In this document: piece after piece, positions 1 through 12,010 of the stretch
How positions within the stretch are numbered: the first letter of the stretch is position 1
Layout of the letters: each line of letters starts with the position of its first letter
Assembly (NCBI RefSeq): GCF_004664715.2
Contig: NC_051063.1
Location: 116,050,829-116,114,828 of the forward strand
Direction: 5' to 3'
Length of the DNA stretch: 64,000 nt
DNA from: Peromyscus leucopus
Taxonomy: Eukaryota; Chordata; Mammalia; Rodentia; Cricetidae
Translations under genes and position numbers: made by a program
The notes under the pieces: generated by a model
Told to the model about the DNA's origin: nothing
The model's input: only the letters and a program-made list of their open reading frames with translations
The model's database searches: none

Positions 1-29
1 TGGTCTAGGATGTGATAATCTATGCATTT

Positions 30-333
30 TTGTTTTGGTTTGAGTATGTGCATGTGTTCATTTGTGTGTGTTGATACATGTACATGCAAGTGCATGTAGA
101 GGCCAGAGGACAGTCTCGAGTGTCATGGTCTAGGTGTGACAAGGCTGTTTTGTGAAACAGGGTCTCTCACTGGAGTGGAACTCACTAATGTGGCTATACT
201 GGCTAACCTAGTGAGTCCCTGGGATCTGCTTGTCTATACACCTCCCTTGTTGGAATTACAAGGGGATGCAAAAACACTTATCAAATGTAGGCTTTGGGTA
301 TTGAACTCTGGTCCTCATGCTTGATGGCAAGAC
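30..333 (-). repeat. Old composite SINE, antisense
   Basis: The sequence matches, in reverse, a rodent composite SINE. It has a GT-rich tail ('tgcatgtagaggccagagga' near 93), then a B1-like arm ('acagggtctctcactggag' near 158), and ends in a tRNA-type arm with 'ttgaactctggtcctcatgc' near 300. A second diverged copy lies at 2266-2595. The short ORF across it is a by-product. The exact subfamily is not assigned. Confidence 0.6.
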
Positions 334-1364
334 TTTTTTTGACATTAACAGCCTTCACATTTCAAGAATCCAAATTTTTAATAAGAAAATTTCAGAAATG
401 ACTGTGCTAGTATACTAATACTAACAGAGTGCACCCTTTATGCACTATTTAAGCATTAGATTATTATATTTGGTCAGTTTTAAGTCTCTTCACAAGCAGT
501 ATTGTTTACCTCCTTTATAAGGTAAGCAGTATTGATACATCTATACGCCAGATATGAAGGGTGAGTTAGGAAGAGAAAGTAATGACTGTCACCTAATTGG
601 TTTTTTCCCCACCTGCTCAAATAGGGAGCTTACATATCACCACAAAAGCTAGAAGTTCCAGCAAATGCTCTAAACTTGGTTGACTGTGGGAGCAGGGCTA
701 TGACTAAGCCTAGAACCTCCAAGGTATATTCTCTGCTACTGAACTATATTTCCTCAATTCCTGTAAATATGAAAATTTCTCTGGAAATTTAAAAGGTTTC
801 ACTTAAAAATTTCAACTAGTAATAGCTGAGTGAACTACAAAAAGCATATGAAAGACTTAAATAATTCATTTCCTAATTTTAATATTGTTTCAAAGTGTTT
901 ACTACATAGTTCTTTACTTTAGTCTGAAGAAACCTAGGAAATCAATGGAAATAACTCCTTAGTGTTACAGTATGAGAGGTTAAAAATACTTTAGAATTAA
1001 AGGTAGATGAAATATATAAATTGTTTAAGCCTTCTCATCTGCAAAATCAACACGGATAAAAATGAAGTTAATTCAATATCGTCTTATGAAATAGCTTAAT
1101 TTTCACTTTTCTTTTTTTCTTTCCAATAAAAATTCTTATATTAAGAAGATCTCTCCTTTCCTTCCAATGACCTTCTTTCTAGTTTTCTCTCTCTTACATC
1201 CCCCCCCCACTATTGCTCACATCCATATACAGATTGACAAATGTGTATGCAGATGTCATAATGAAACACAATACATTGTATGCTAACTTAAACAGTTAAT
1301 CAAAATGAAAAACTAAAAGCTTACTTTTTAAATATTGTTTGCACATATAAGTGTATGCAATTTT
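334..1364. other. AT-rich intergenic sequence with one ID-like remnant
   Basis: No gene or clear repeat is seen in most of this stretch. At about 688-760 there is a diverged antisense ID/B4-type arm ('gcctagaacctccaaggta' followed by 'ctactgaactatatttcct'). A run of nine C lies at 1200-1208. Confidence 0.5.
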
Positions 1365-1620
1365 ACCTTTCTGAATCTGGCTTATTTTGCTAAACATAAT
1401 GATCTCCTGTTGCATCCATTTTCTTGCATTTGACATTTTTTTTATAATTAACTTAATTTTGCATATCAGCCACAGATTTCCCCTGCCTCCCTCCTCCCAC
1501 CCCAAGCCCTCCTCCCCAATACACCCCCCCTACCCCCACCTCCTCCAAGGCAATGTTTCCCCTTCACTTTTCGAGGCTGGCAAATGTCTCACTTGGGTTC
1601 ACCTGGAAGCTGATTTAACC
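1365..1620 (-). mobile_element. L1 3' fragment, antisense
   Basis: Positions 1370-1437 resemble the antisense ORF2 C-terminal/3' junction text of old L1 ('tgaatctggcttattttgc', then 'catccattttcttgcattt'). From about 1445 the C-rich strand resembles an L1 3'UTR in antisense ('catatcagccacagattt', then 'cccacctcctccaaggcaa'). The same 3'UTR segment recurs at 59419-59811, so the two copies support each other. Confidence 0.6.
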
Positions 1621-2204
1621 TGAAAATTTCTGATATATCATTTCCACTGTGAATCTTACTAAGCAATGGTGAGTTGAGATAGAGAAAACATCCCTTTAAT
1701 ACTGCATTTTTTGAGGCTAGCTTGCTTTTAAGGGCACCTCTAAGGTTCTTTGTAATTTCAACTCTGGAGACATTCCAGCAGTGTTTTATAATGGCTGTGA
1801 TAATGACAGTGTTGCATCTCATTTCAGAGAAGAGGAAATCATTATAAAATAATTGATCATCTCAAATGAAGTCAAGATGAAATGATTAGCTATTAATCAA
1901 GAACCTTAGTGATTGCATGGGCTCAAAGCAACAGCGTGATTGCAACAGCCATTTGAAGCTGTGCAAACTGACTCTAGGAAAATCAGAGCATTGTGGATAG
2001 ATTCCAAAATCATCTTCAGGAAGAACTAGGCTTGGGAAAAAGTAGGACAAATGTTTGATTTTAGTTTCCCACACTAGTTCCCAAACTTTGGTGTTTGCAT
2101 TGATTGTCCTGTTAAATTACAGATGTCTGGGGGCTTCATCTTCAGGGTTTCTTGTTTAGTATGCCAGCCTAGAAATAAGGACTCAACACTCTCCCCTTCC
2201 TTCA

Positions 2205-2206
<2 letters not shown>

Positions 2207-2273
<67 letters not shown>

Positions 2274-2300
2274 TTGTGTACGTATATGTGCGTGTGTGCA
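2207..2300. repeat. (TC)n tract running into a TG-rich tail
   Basis: About 59 bases of nearly pure TC (to 2265) are followed by TG-rich sequence that is the tail of the adjacent antisense SINE. On the opposite strand it is a polypurine run. Confidence 0.95.
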
Positions 2301-2595
2301 TATTTATGTGTGTATCGTGAGGATGCATGTATGGAGGCCAGACATTGCAGAGGTTGACCATGGTTTTATCTTCATTATTTCCACCTTGCTTTTGAGACAA
2401 GGTTTCTCACTTAACCTTTGGCTACACTTAATACACTCATTTGACTAGAGAGCCTTTAGGAGGAATCCTCTTATCTGCCTCCCTAGGGATAGGGTTACAG
2501 GCATATGTTGCCATGCCTGCCTTTTATGTGGCTATTGGTGATTGAACTCAGATCCTTATTCTTTTATATAGAAAAGCTTTAGTGGCTGAGTTGAC
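2266..2595 (-). repeat. Old composite SINE, antisense (second copy)
   Basis: Same architecture as the copy at 30-333: 'gcatgtatggaggccagac', 'gagacaaggtttctcactta', then 'ggttacaggcatatgttgcc' and 'gattgaactcagatcctta'. It sits inside the MER5A-like element. Family name not assigned. Confidence 0.6.
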
Positions 2596-2794
2596 ATTCC
2601 TACCCCCGCAATGTAATTTTCAATTGTGTTCTTGGCTGTTCTGCCACATTTGTTTGGGGACCACACTTTCAAAATGGCTATTCTAGTATATATGCCTGCC
2701 CAAAAGGAAAGACAAATAATAATTATTTAGTTAAAATTAGCACCTCATTTTAACATAGATGAATAAACATATGGTAGTAATTGTCACTGTTGAG

Positions 2795-2990
2795 ATCTGC
2801 TTGGCACTTGCATGACACTGCACAATAGATCCTTTGACTTTCTAGCATCCTCTGAGGTAAATATTTTCATTGTGTCAATTTGAGAAGCCAGAAAACTGAA
2901 AAGTACTTAAGTGAATATATTGAAGTCAAATAGACAGTAAAAGTGGACATTTGGATGTGGAGTTTGATATACTATCTACTATACAGTGAT
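2795..2990 (+). repeat. MIR SINE
   Basis: The order of blocks follows MIR: 'cttggcacttgcatgac', 'catcctctgaggtaaatatt', 'agaaaactgaaaagtactta', then a decayed 'agacagtaaaagtgg'. This is an ancient mammal-wide tRNA-derived SINE. Confidence 0.7.
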
Positions 2991-3114
2991 CACCTTCAAT
3001 GGTTGTAGATTTTTTTGTTATCATATGAACATGATACTCCCACCATAAGTTCACTTTTGGTCCTCAGATGGGGCATTATTTAGTGAGTTTGTGGAAATTT
3101 TAGGAGATCAGTTC

Positions 3115-3372
3115 TGGTTGGAGGAAGAAAGACACTCAAGGTGATTGTTTCAGATGTATCTTTCTCAGCATCCTGGTACTCTCTCAGCTCCTGGTCAAGA
3201 TGAATTGAACATCTTCTGCTCTTCTGATACCTTCTCTTGCTGCCATGACAATCCAAGTTCTGGGACCTAACAACCACAGATGAGAAGGTCTGAGATCATG
3301 AACCAAAGCAAATCTTTCTTTACTTGATCTGTTTCTGGTGGTATTTGTTCACAGCAACAAGTCATAACTAAC
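3115..3372 (+). mobile_element. Rodent MaLR-like repeat, 3' half
   Basis: The end of the block ('gtatttgttcacagcaac' to 'tcataactaaca') and the internal 'aaagcaaatctttctttac' match the 3' half of a family of rodent repeats also seen at 24815-25122 and 62395-62776. The class is uncertain: a MaLR LTR seems most likely because of the polyadenylation-like motif and the TAACTAA end, but a hAT-derived element is possible. Confidence 0.45.
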
Positions 3373-3521
3373 AGTCCTGTCACGGCCTAGGAATACAGTT
3401 GTTGCTAGGGTGTATGGCTACCATGAACAAAGTCAATGGTTTAATTGCTAGCACCACACAAAGTACTTATAGCTCCTTGAAAGAGAAACATCACAGTTAA
3501 AATATAACTAGAGAGAGTAAT

Positions 3522-3752
3522 AGGCTGAAATGATCCTCCGTTAACAGTGCTTCACTAGTAGTCATGAAACTATGAATTTGGTTTCAAGTGCCACATAAAA
3601 CCTGACATGGTGGTGGAAGCCTCTAATCATAGCATTTGGCACTGGGGGAGCTAACTGGAGGACCAGAAGTCAAAGTTCATCTTTAGCTATATTGTGTGTT
3701 GGAGGTCAATCAGGACCACATAAGACCCTGTCTCAGTAGAAACACAAAGCTT
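3522..3752 (+). repeat. B4-type SINE (ID arm plus B1 arm)
   Basis: A decayed ID-like arm (3522-3590) leads into 'gccacataaaacctgacat' and then a B1-related arm ('ggtggtggaagcctctaat' to 'aagaccctgtctcagtag'). This order, tRNA-like then 7SL-like, is that of B4. Confidence 0.65.
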
Positions 3753-4771
3753 TAACGTACTTTGTCAGATTTAAATTAGGGCAAGAAAAATATAGTGATT
3801 TGATATCTGATTAACTCTTGATTGAAAATTGAGATACTTATGAGTATCCATGTTCATTTGTTGTGTTATGACCTATTTACTAACTAAAAATGAAAGGCAT
3901 AATATTAATATCTTTTGACTTTTTGTCCATATGGGTCAAGTAGATCTAAGAGCATCTGTCTTCGAAGAAACATTAGAAAATCAAGTAATATAGTAAAATA
4001 TTTAGATAAAGGTCAAGTGTGTGGGTTACCTGAAAATTATAATCAATATCTTCCCAGATTAACTATAACATCAGCTAAATGAATAATTAACCTCCTGTCG
4101 CATGATCCACCATCCATCTGTATCTATACACAATTGTCATTTACTATACATCATTCTGAAATAATCATTGGGTTTTCTAATAGCTGAAGGAAAACTAGAA
4201 GCATCCTGTAACAACAACAATGAACTATAAAACATAAAGGTGAAATATTGATGGGAGGGGACTGTGTTTATTAATTCAGATAAGTTCTGAGTTCTGCTGT
4301 GGCAGACCCACTTCTTAAACCTTAAAAGTGCCAGGTCAGCACGAATGTATTCAGTTGTCAGGACAAATTCCTCTTTGTGGTTTGGTATTGCCAACACAAA
4401 TAGTAGAGCCTACTGGGAGCTGCTTCACTCTTTGAAGTGCTGAACCCATTGGTGGGCAGTACTTTTACTTGCCTTCTTTGGCTGCAGGAAATTTCCCATA
4501 CAGTATACCACAGATGAATTATGTGATTTGTCTACAGATAGAAAGTGATGTTTCCATAGCAACAGGCTACAAAAAAAAGAAAGAAAAAGAAAAACTATGT
4601 TAAATAACAGGATTTCTTTTGCTTTTATCCTTTTGCTGGAAGGACAACTGTTTTGCATTCATGAAGAATTTTACAGAGGTAGCACACTCAACTGAATAAT
4701 TGAATTAATATCTTTCCTTCGTGGCTCATACCACATAAAATTAACACAAACATTCAAAAGTACTTGAACAT
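3753..4771. other. Unassigned AT-rich sequence
   Basis: No gene or recognisable repeat is seen. The short minus-strand ORFs at 4137-4397 and 4425-4658 show no motif or family resemblance and are best treated as chance. Confidence 0.5.
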
Positions 4772-4856
4772 TTGGGGTTGAGGATATAGCTCAATGAACT
4801 CAGTGGTACTAGATTTGAGCCTCAGCCCCAAATTAAATGAAATTAAAAATAGAACA
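4772..4856 (+). repeat. ID SINE
   Basis: The text 'ggggttgaggatatagctca' is the ID head with its A box. 'gagcctcagccccaa' is the B-box end, followed by an A-rich tail. A small internal duplication ('ctcaatga/actcagtgg') is visible. Confidence 0.6.
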
Positions 4857-5784
4857 AAGGAAAAGGTATCTAAACTTTCAAAAATATTCATATTTCAAAA
4901 CCATGTTTTCATCTTATTCTATTTCTATGTCTAACAATGCACTTTATAAGTCATCAAGAATGGAGAAGAATGTTTGTTTGGATGTTGTAGTCAACCACTA
5001 TTGCTAATATGCATTTTAACACTCTTAGTGAATGTATTTTTTAATGCCAGACCTTAAGTTGAAAAATAAGTTGATCTTTGAGTATATTCAGGCCTAGTAA
5101 GTACAAAAAACTTGAAGCAAATATATCCAACACATTCTAATTGATTAAGTTTGTGGACAACATTAGGACTGCCTGTACTGGTTCATACTACAGGTGTTCA
5201 GTTTCCTGCAACAACTGCTTGCTGGAAACATCCTGAAAATCATAATGTCCTGAAAATAAAGTTTGTGTATCAACAAGCTACCAGGAAACCAAGACTTTTT
5301 CATGTCAGAAGCTGCTAAAAAATATTAATCAAAAGAACTAAGTACAGCTCAGAAATTGGCGTTCATCATGAAGCCATTGTCAAACTGTTTGAACTTGAGA
5401 GTGGTTATTTTTGAACTCAAGCAGGCAAGATGACAGGGAAAAAAGCCCAGTGCTTGGTGATAACCGGAATCTAACAGCTTTATCTACTTAAGCTAGAACC
5501 TTGGCAGTATAAGTATCTCTTTCAGTTTCTATCAGTGTCTGAAAGAAAACTAATAAACATTTCTCACTGTAAAAAAAAAGACCAATGATCTTTCAATAAT
5601 GATGAAATGAACCATCAATAAAAAATTACAGCATGAGAGTTGAGAAGGATGATATAGCCTACACAGATTTCTCGTCTGTAACCATATCACTTAGTTTAAA
5701 AAATGCCCTTAGATTAGAGTAGTCCAGTGTCAGTAGCATTTAACAAAAGCAAGCAATACTTATCTTTATTTTAGGCCTCATTGA
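4857..5784. other. Unassigned sequence with a possible retrocopy end
   Basis: No gene is recognised. AATAAA at about 5552 lies 12 bases before a run of nine A (5570-5578), which could be the end of an old processed copy or an LTR R region. No target duplication was found. Confidence 0.4.
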
Positions 5785-6215
5785 GTTCTATTTTTAGTAG
5801 CATAAATTGTACAAAATGGTGAGTTTACTGTGACATTTCTACACATAGTTATAATTTACTTATAACTTGAAATAGTCATATCCATTTTCTCTATTAGCCC
5901 CCTTTTATCACCTTTCATACCATTCTTTCATTCTCTCCAGAAATGGTTGACCCCCATTTCTGTCTTATCCCCTTTGTCTTCAAAATCATAGAAATGAGAG
6001 AATGCATGATAGCTGTCTTTGAGTGTCAGGTTTCTTTCACTTAGCACGATGCTCTTTTCTTTCATCATTTTCCTGCAAACGACATAATTTCATTTTTATT
6101 TCTGCTGAATAAAACCGCCCTTGGTGTAGATAGCATATTTTCTTTATCCATTCGGCTGTGAATGACATTAATCCCAAATTGTGGCTGTGTGCATAATGTT
6201 AAGATATGCATGTTG
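5785..6215 (-). mobile_element. Old L1 3' fragment, antisense
   Basis: Blocks such as 'agaatgcatgatagctgtc', 'cacttagcacgatgctctt', 'ttttcctgcaaacgacata' and 'atattttctttatccattcg' follow the antisense text of the L1 ORF2 C-terminus and 3'UTR. It is highly diverged and not coding. Confidence 0.65.
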
Positions 6216-6351
6216 TCTTTGATTCTTTGGGTCATGTAGATTACTAAGTCTCACCCACAGTCAAAAGGAGCTCATATAGAGGGAAAATATTGGGAGATAG
6301 GAATCATTACAGGGAGCCTATAAAAATAATTGTTTTTACATCATATTTTTA

Positions 6352-6528
6352 GTTATATGTGTGTGTCACATGAGTGAGCATGCCTCTGGAGGCCAAACGA
6401 GAGCATCAGATCCCCAGGAGCAGGCAATTGTGAGTTGCCTGAGGTGGGTGCCGGAAAGTGAACTTGGGTCCTCTGCAAGACCAGTACTTTCTCTTAACTG
6501 CTGAGCCACCACCTCTCCAGGGCCACAA
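6352..6528 (-). repeat. B3-type SINE, antisense
   Basis: In reverse it reads as a B2/B3-family SINE. The tRNA-derived head is at the right end ('aactgctgagccacca' near 6496), with 'gcctgaggtgggtgccgg' and 'tggaggccaaacgagagcat' before it, and a GT-rich tail at the left. Confidence 0.75.
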
Positions 6529-7149
6529 GATTATTTCCTTATTGAATAAAGTAAAAGATAAAGAACTGGAAAACCTGAAAAAAAAAAGAAACATCAGAAA
6601 GGAAATTACAATAATTATAATACCAGGAAGAAGAAATACTAACATAAAAAGCATTACTAGAGTTAGAGAATTAGATACAATAATGAAAGGCTAATTATAA
6701 TATAATGATGAAAAATACTAAAATCTTGATATTTAATGTCACAGCTTCTAAGTATTTAATGTTAAACTGGATTAAAACCCCAAGGAAAATTCTTTGACAT
6801 AGTAAATAAAACAGGAGACAACAGGTTTAAATTACAGAATTAGCAGTCCATATTAGCTGATTTATATAAAAAATGGCTTCCCCCAACCTGTGAAAAATAG
6901 CCACAAACTGTCATGAAAGATTCACAAAATATATGTAAAACTGCTATATTAAAAAAACCCCACAAAATACTGGTAAATTAATTATTTAGTCTGATTATAG
7001 AGAAATACCAGGTTTATGTATAGTTGAATGACTCAATATTGTCAAAATAATGATTGTTTCAAAATTTAGCGATTAAATATCAGCTTAACTCAAATACCAA
7101 GAGAATTTTTTCTAAGAATTGAATTTTCTTAAAAATTCTATAAACATGG
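6529..7149. other. Unassigned AT-rich sequence
   Basis: A-rich sequence without clear homology. Parts around 6570-6690 may be very old L1 ORF sequence, but I cannot support that. Confidence 0.4.
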
Positions 7150-7372
7150 AAGACTGGGGGATGTAATCCCGGTGGAAGAGTGCCTGCCTAGACTGCACAA
7201 AACCCTGGAATTGATCTTCAGCACCACATAAACGGGGCATGCTAGTGCACATCTATAACCCTGCCTTTGGCAGGAAGATCAGATCAAGGTGGTCTTCAGC
7301 TATATGGCAAGTTCTGAGCTAGCCTGAGTAATGTGAGACACTTTTAAAAATAAAGATACAGTGTATATACAG
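7150..7372 (+). repeat. B4-type SINE (ID arm plus B1 arm)
   Basis: ID-like head ('tgggggatgtaatcccggt', 'aaccctggaattgatcttca', 'agcaccacataaac') followed by a B1-like arm ('gggcatgctagtgcacatct' to 'gagctagcctgagtaatgtg'). Confidence 0.65.
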
Positions 7373-7387
7373 AAATACAAATTCTTT

Positions 7388-7560
7388 TTTTCTAAGACAA
7401 AAGTTTTAAAATTATTTTGCTCATACATATTTATGGGCACAGTGTTATAATTTGTTATATATGAACAGCAATGACAAATTCAGAACAGTGTAGCTTAAAC
7501 TTTTAAAGATGCTTCTGATTACTGATAAAGTTTTACATATGGCATACATCATGCTATTTT
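7388..7560 (-). mobile_element. Ancient L1M 3'UTR fragment, antisense
   Basis: 'gctcatacatatttatgggc' followed by 'acagtgttataatttgttat' matches the widely recognised antisense 3'UTR of mammalian L1M elements. Divergence is high. Confidence 0.5.
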
Positions 7561-7639
7561 AGTACATGTATGGAACATGTATGGACAATACCAAGACAGG
7601 CATACTTCTTCCATATACAATTATTATCTTTTATTTGTG

Positions 7640-7640
<1 letters not shown>

Positions 7641-7699
<59 letters not shown>
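7641..7699. repeat. (CA)n microsatellite
   Basis: About 58 bases of uninterrupted CA dinucleotides. The ORFs across it are artefacts. Confidence 0.98.
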
Positions 7700-7702
<3 letters not shown>

Positions 7703-7738
7703 CTCTCTGCTGTTCTGTAGGTCCCTTAATAGTTTGGG

Positions 7739-7739
<1 letters not shown>

Positions 7740-7772
<33 letters not shown>
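7740..7772. repeat. Poly(T) tract, 33 bases
   Basis: A pure T run on the plus strand. It could be the tail of a minus-strand retro-insertion, but the sequence to its right is not recognised. Confidence 0.95.
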
Positions 7773-7773
<1 letters not shown>

Positions 7774-8029
7774 GTATCTTCTATGGAACCTCAACCTATC
7801 CCTTTTCATTACTACCTTTTCTAGACTATAGCAATTATTAGTCTATAGTCTGACCAGCTAATAACTAGCATTCACTCGAGAGATAAAACACATATCAATT
7901 GTATCTTTATATGTAATGTTCCACTAAAAATGTGTCCTACAAATTTGTCCATTCTGCAACAAATGAGAGAACATTACTAATTAGAAGACAGACTATGTAG
8001 GAACTCCTCCCTAGAGGAAACTAATTCTT

Positions 8030-8650
8030 ACTCTCTTAGTAAATCTTAACCACTGGTAGCCCTGATCTAAGAGAAAGATCTTGGAGAATTTCTACCATCC
8101 ACATTGGCATGTCTGTTGAGAGTTCCTGGGTGCATTTTCCTGTTTTGCCTAGGGAACAGGACAGCATTTGTGTCCTCTGGCTCTCATAGTCTTCCCATCT
8201 CCTCTTCTGTGATGCTCCCTGAGCCTGGCAGCAACTGACTTTTTTCTTTCTGGTGACAGTGATTCTAATTTTGTGAAATGGTAGCTCAATGTGGTTTTTA
8301 CCTGTATTTTTCCTGATGGCTAAAGAAGTTAGACATTTTTTCATAAAGTATGTTATTTGAGTTTTTCCTTAGTTTTTTTAATAAAAGCTGAACCATTTTT
8401 CAAATGAATATTTTGTAAAATTTTAATTAAACTGCTATCTTTCTACTCTGATGATGTATTTCGTTGCTGTGTAATGGTGTAGAAGCTATTTACTCTCATG
8501 GTTAAGTTTACTCTTTGGTAATTTTGTGGCTATTATGGTTAAATTCCTATTCTGATTTTTTCTCAGCAATCTCTTGTTATTGTATAAAAATGATACTAAT
8601 TTTTATATGATGATTTTGTGTTCTACAAATCAACTTCTGGTGACAAAACA
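8030..8650 (-). mobile_element. L1 3' fragment, antisense
   Basis: Contains antisense L1 3'UTR text ('ctcttctgtgatgctccctg'), then ORF2 C-terminal text ('cctgatggctaaagaagtta') and RT-distal text ('atgatgattttgtgttctac'). The order implies internal deletions. The 102-residue minus ORF here shows no reverse transcriptase motif. Confidence 0.6.
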
Positions 8651-9384
8651 TCTGTACTGATGTATCTAAGAAAATAAATATTGGTTGCTGGCATTATAGA
8701 ACATTTGAGAAAAAGCAGTAATGGGCACAATTTTTAAATATAAAAATATTTTTAAATATACAGATAGTTATTTTTTTATTAGACTTAAACTTACAGAAAA
8801 ATAACCACAGAACATTACAAGTTCAGCTATGCACTATATTTACATATTTATACACACAACAAATAATGGCTTAATGAAAATATTATAATAGTACTCTATT
8901 GGGAGATGGAAAAAATATGAAACTGGATGTGAGAGCAAGAGAGAAATAATATTCTTCCATAATACATAGACAAATGAGGTGTAATTTGAAAACAAAAAGA
9001 AACAAAATGTGTATATTAACTTATATAATTAGAGAAATAAGCAAGTAATTTGAAAATGTTATCTCCATACATCATTACTTTGATAAATAAATACAGTATG
9101 AATGGCTAGCAAAACATAGTATTATTGTTTTATTTTACATATAATTTATATTTATTGTAGAATATTTGAAAAATGTAGATGTGACAAGACTATTTCATTG
9201 TTAACATAGCAGACACTATCATAACTACTGTTTTATAGTCTCCTAATATTTAAAACTATATACCAGTTTTCCCCATGACATTATTTTTTATATAATTTTT
9301 AAATAATGAGAAACACAAAACAATCTGGGAGGAAAAGGAAGTGACATTTGAATTGGGGCTTAAAATAGAATAATGAAACAGTTT
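8651..9384. other. Unassigned AT-rich sequence
   Basis: Very AT-rich. No gene, repeat or motif recognised. Confidence 0.5.
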
Positions 9385-9600
9385 AGCTCTTCCTTTGTGT
9401 CAATTAGCTAGCTGCTTTACATGCATTACCATTTAATTTTCATAATAATCTGAGAAATAGCTACCGTTATAAATCATAGTTGTACAGAATTGGAAATTAA
9501 AACTTGTCAAGATTTTTTTTCTCAAGGCCATTTGGCACACATATATTCAGGGCTATAACTTGAAATACCACAACCACAGAGTGTCTGAGATGTTAATATC
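9385..9600 (+). repeat. MIR SINE
   Basis: 'gctgctttacatgcattacc', 'taattttcataataatctga', 'aattggaaattaaaacttgt' and 'ctcaaggccatttggcac' follow the MIR consensus in order. Confidence 0.7.
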
Positions 9601-9875
9601 AAACAGACTACTGCATTTCTAACTCTAAGGACTGAGTCATTGACCTATTGACTCCTCACAGGAGCTGATTAAACACAGAAATACAGAGGCTCTCACATTC
9701 AAAAGGCATTATCACTAGAATACATTAGACTACATTACACTACTTTACACCTATTCACATATGACACACTTCAAATATATTCACCTTCCATTATCATCTT
9801 TTGTCTCTTTACCATTGGTTTGTCCTGCATCCTCCTTCTACTATTCTCATATATATTTTATAATATGACAACGTC

Positions 9876-9928
9876 ATATATACATACATACACACATATA
9901 TCATATATACACACATACATAATATAAT
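9876..9928. repeat. TATACA/CA-rich simple repeat
   Basis: Alternating TATA, CATA and CACA units, imperfect, inside the 3'UTR side of the antisense L1. Confidence 0.8.
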
Positions 9929-11220
9929 TATTCCCTCCCCCAACGCATCCTTATTCACCTTCTATTAACCTTACCAGTTCTTCTTTCAGATTCATGACTT
10001 TTAGTTTTGTATTGTCACCCATTTAGTTTAACTAGGTCTATGTGTTGGATCACTGGATTGGCACTATCCATTGGAGCTTGGTGTGATCATCACTGGATAC
10101 AGAATTGAAGGTAGTGAGCCTTCATTTCTCTGAATAGCAAATATTTCAACAGTGAGAGGCAAGGTTCCCTGACCCCTTCCTACACCAATGCTTGATTGTC
10201 CATGAGTCCATTCTTGTGCAGAAACAGTGAAAGCATCTATAGCTGCCATGAGTTCATGATTACAAGGGCTGTCTTGCCCAGAATATGGCTATTTTCTGAC
10301 CTTCCTATCATCACTTTTGTAAAGAATAGCATATTGTTTTTGATTGGTGTTTCACTGAGTCTCAAAATTGCTTTTGGTAGGATGGTCATTTTCACAACAT
10401 TAATTCTACCAACCTACAAGCATGGGAGGCCTTTCATCTTCTAGTTCTTTCCTTGATTTACATTTCAGAGTTTAAAATATTATTTTAGAGCTCATTTACC
10501 TCCCAGGATAGGTTTACTCTGCAGTATTTTTTTTTTTAAAAAAAAATCTATTCTGAATGAAATTTTTCCTGATTTTGTTTTCATGACACTTTGTTGCCAT
10601 TGGTATAAAGAAAGACTCCTGGTTATTTTGTGTTCATTTCATGTCCTAACTCTTATCTGAAAATATTAATTAGTTCTAGGAATTTTCTAGATTGTGGTGG
10701 AATCTAGACTCTTTTATAGATAGTATCATATCACCTATGAAGAAAACTTTGATTTCTCCCTTCTCTGTTTACATCCCTTTTATTTTCTTCTCTTGTTTTA
10801 TTGCTTTAAGATTTCAAGTAGTATATTAAGTAAGAATGGAGACAGTGGATAGTCCTTACTTCTCTTTTAATGGATTGTTTTGAATTTTTCTTCATTGACA
10901 ATGATGTTGCCTATGGATTTGTCAGATATAGTGTTTGTTATATTAAATTATTTTCTCTTCCACTCAGTTCTCTCTAGAATTTTTTTGTCATGAATAGATA
11001 TTGGATTTTGTAAAAGACTCTTTTCTGCATCTATTGAGATGAACATGTGATTTTCATTTGTAAGTCTGTCTATAGGATTATTACATTTATTATTTGGTGT
11101 ATGCTAAACAATCATTGCATTTCTTAGATTAAAGCCAACTTGATCATTGTGAATAATCTTTTTTGGTGTATGACTGTATTTGGCTTGCAGGTATTTTGCT
11201 GAAAAAATAAATTGCTTTAA

Positions 11221-11444
<224 letters not shown>

Positions 11445-11902
11445 CTTTATCTGGTTTAGAGTAATACTGACTCCATGGAAGGAATTTAGGAGCATTCTTT
11501 CAATTTCTATTTTTGCAGGGTAATTTGAGTAGAATTGGTTGTAGTTCTGCTTTCAATGTCTGATAGAATTCTGCTGTGAATGTATCTAGATCTGGCTACT
11601 TTTAGTAGGGAGTTATTAAAATAGTTACTTCTTCAATCCTTGTGATTGATGTAGGTCTGTTTATAATATTGAACCTAGTCTTAAGTAGGTCAGATATGTC
11701 TATAAATTCATCCATTTGTTTTGGGCTCTCCACTTTAGTGGAACATGGGCTTTTAAAGTATGTTATGGTTTTCTGAATTTCATTTGTATCTGTTGTTACA
11801 TCTTCTTTCCTATCTCTAATTTATTAATTTGACTCTTCTGTCTTTCTTCTGGTTACTTCAGTTAAGGATTTATCAATATTGTTTAGTTTTTCGAAGAAGT
11901 CA

Positions 11903-12010
11903 TGAACTTGAAAGAGCACGGGTAGGGATGCATGCTAATGACTGGAGGATGGAGCGGGAAGCAGGAGGATGTAATTATAGTATAATCTTAAAAATAAAAG
12001 AAATATTTTT
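11903..12010 (+). mobile_element. Very short sense L1 3' tail inside the antisense L1
   Basis: 'gaggatggagcgggaagc', 'ggaggatgtaattatagtat' and 'aatcttaaaaataaaag' are the last ~100 bases of a rodent L1 3'UTR with its A-rich tail, in sense orientation. The surrounding L1 is antisense. A similar short tail lies at 33290-33412. Insertion of a severely 5'-truncated L1 is the simplest explanation. Confidence 0.6.

Larger units (their letters stand above)
2078..2695 (+). mobile_element. MER5A-like hAT-Charlie remnant, split
   Basis: The left part (about 2078-2184) reads like the start of MER5A ('agttcccaaactttggtg', then 'cctgttaaattacagatg'). The right part (about 2600-2695) reads like its end ('ggggaccacactttcaaaa'). 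The two parts are separated by a TC/TG microsatellite and a rodent SINE, so the ancient non-autonomous DNA transposon was interrupted by a rodent-age insertion. Confidence 0.6.

Noticed and set aside
4772..4856. A and B boxes resembling a tRNA gene
   Set aside because: They belong to an ID SINE, which is tRNA-derived. There is no cloverleaf or terminator of a functional tRNA gene. The same holds for the B2/B3/B4 heads.
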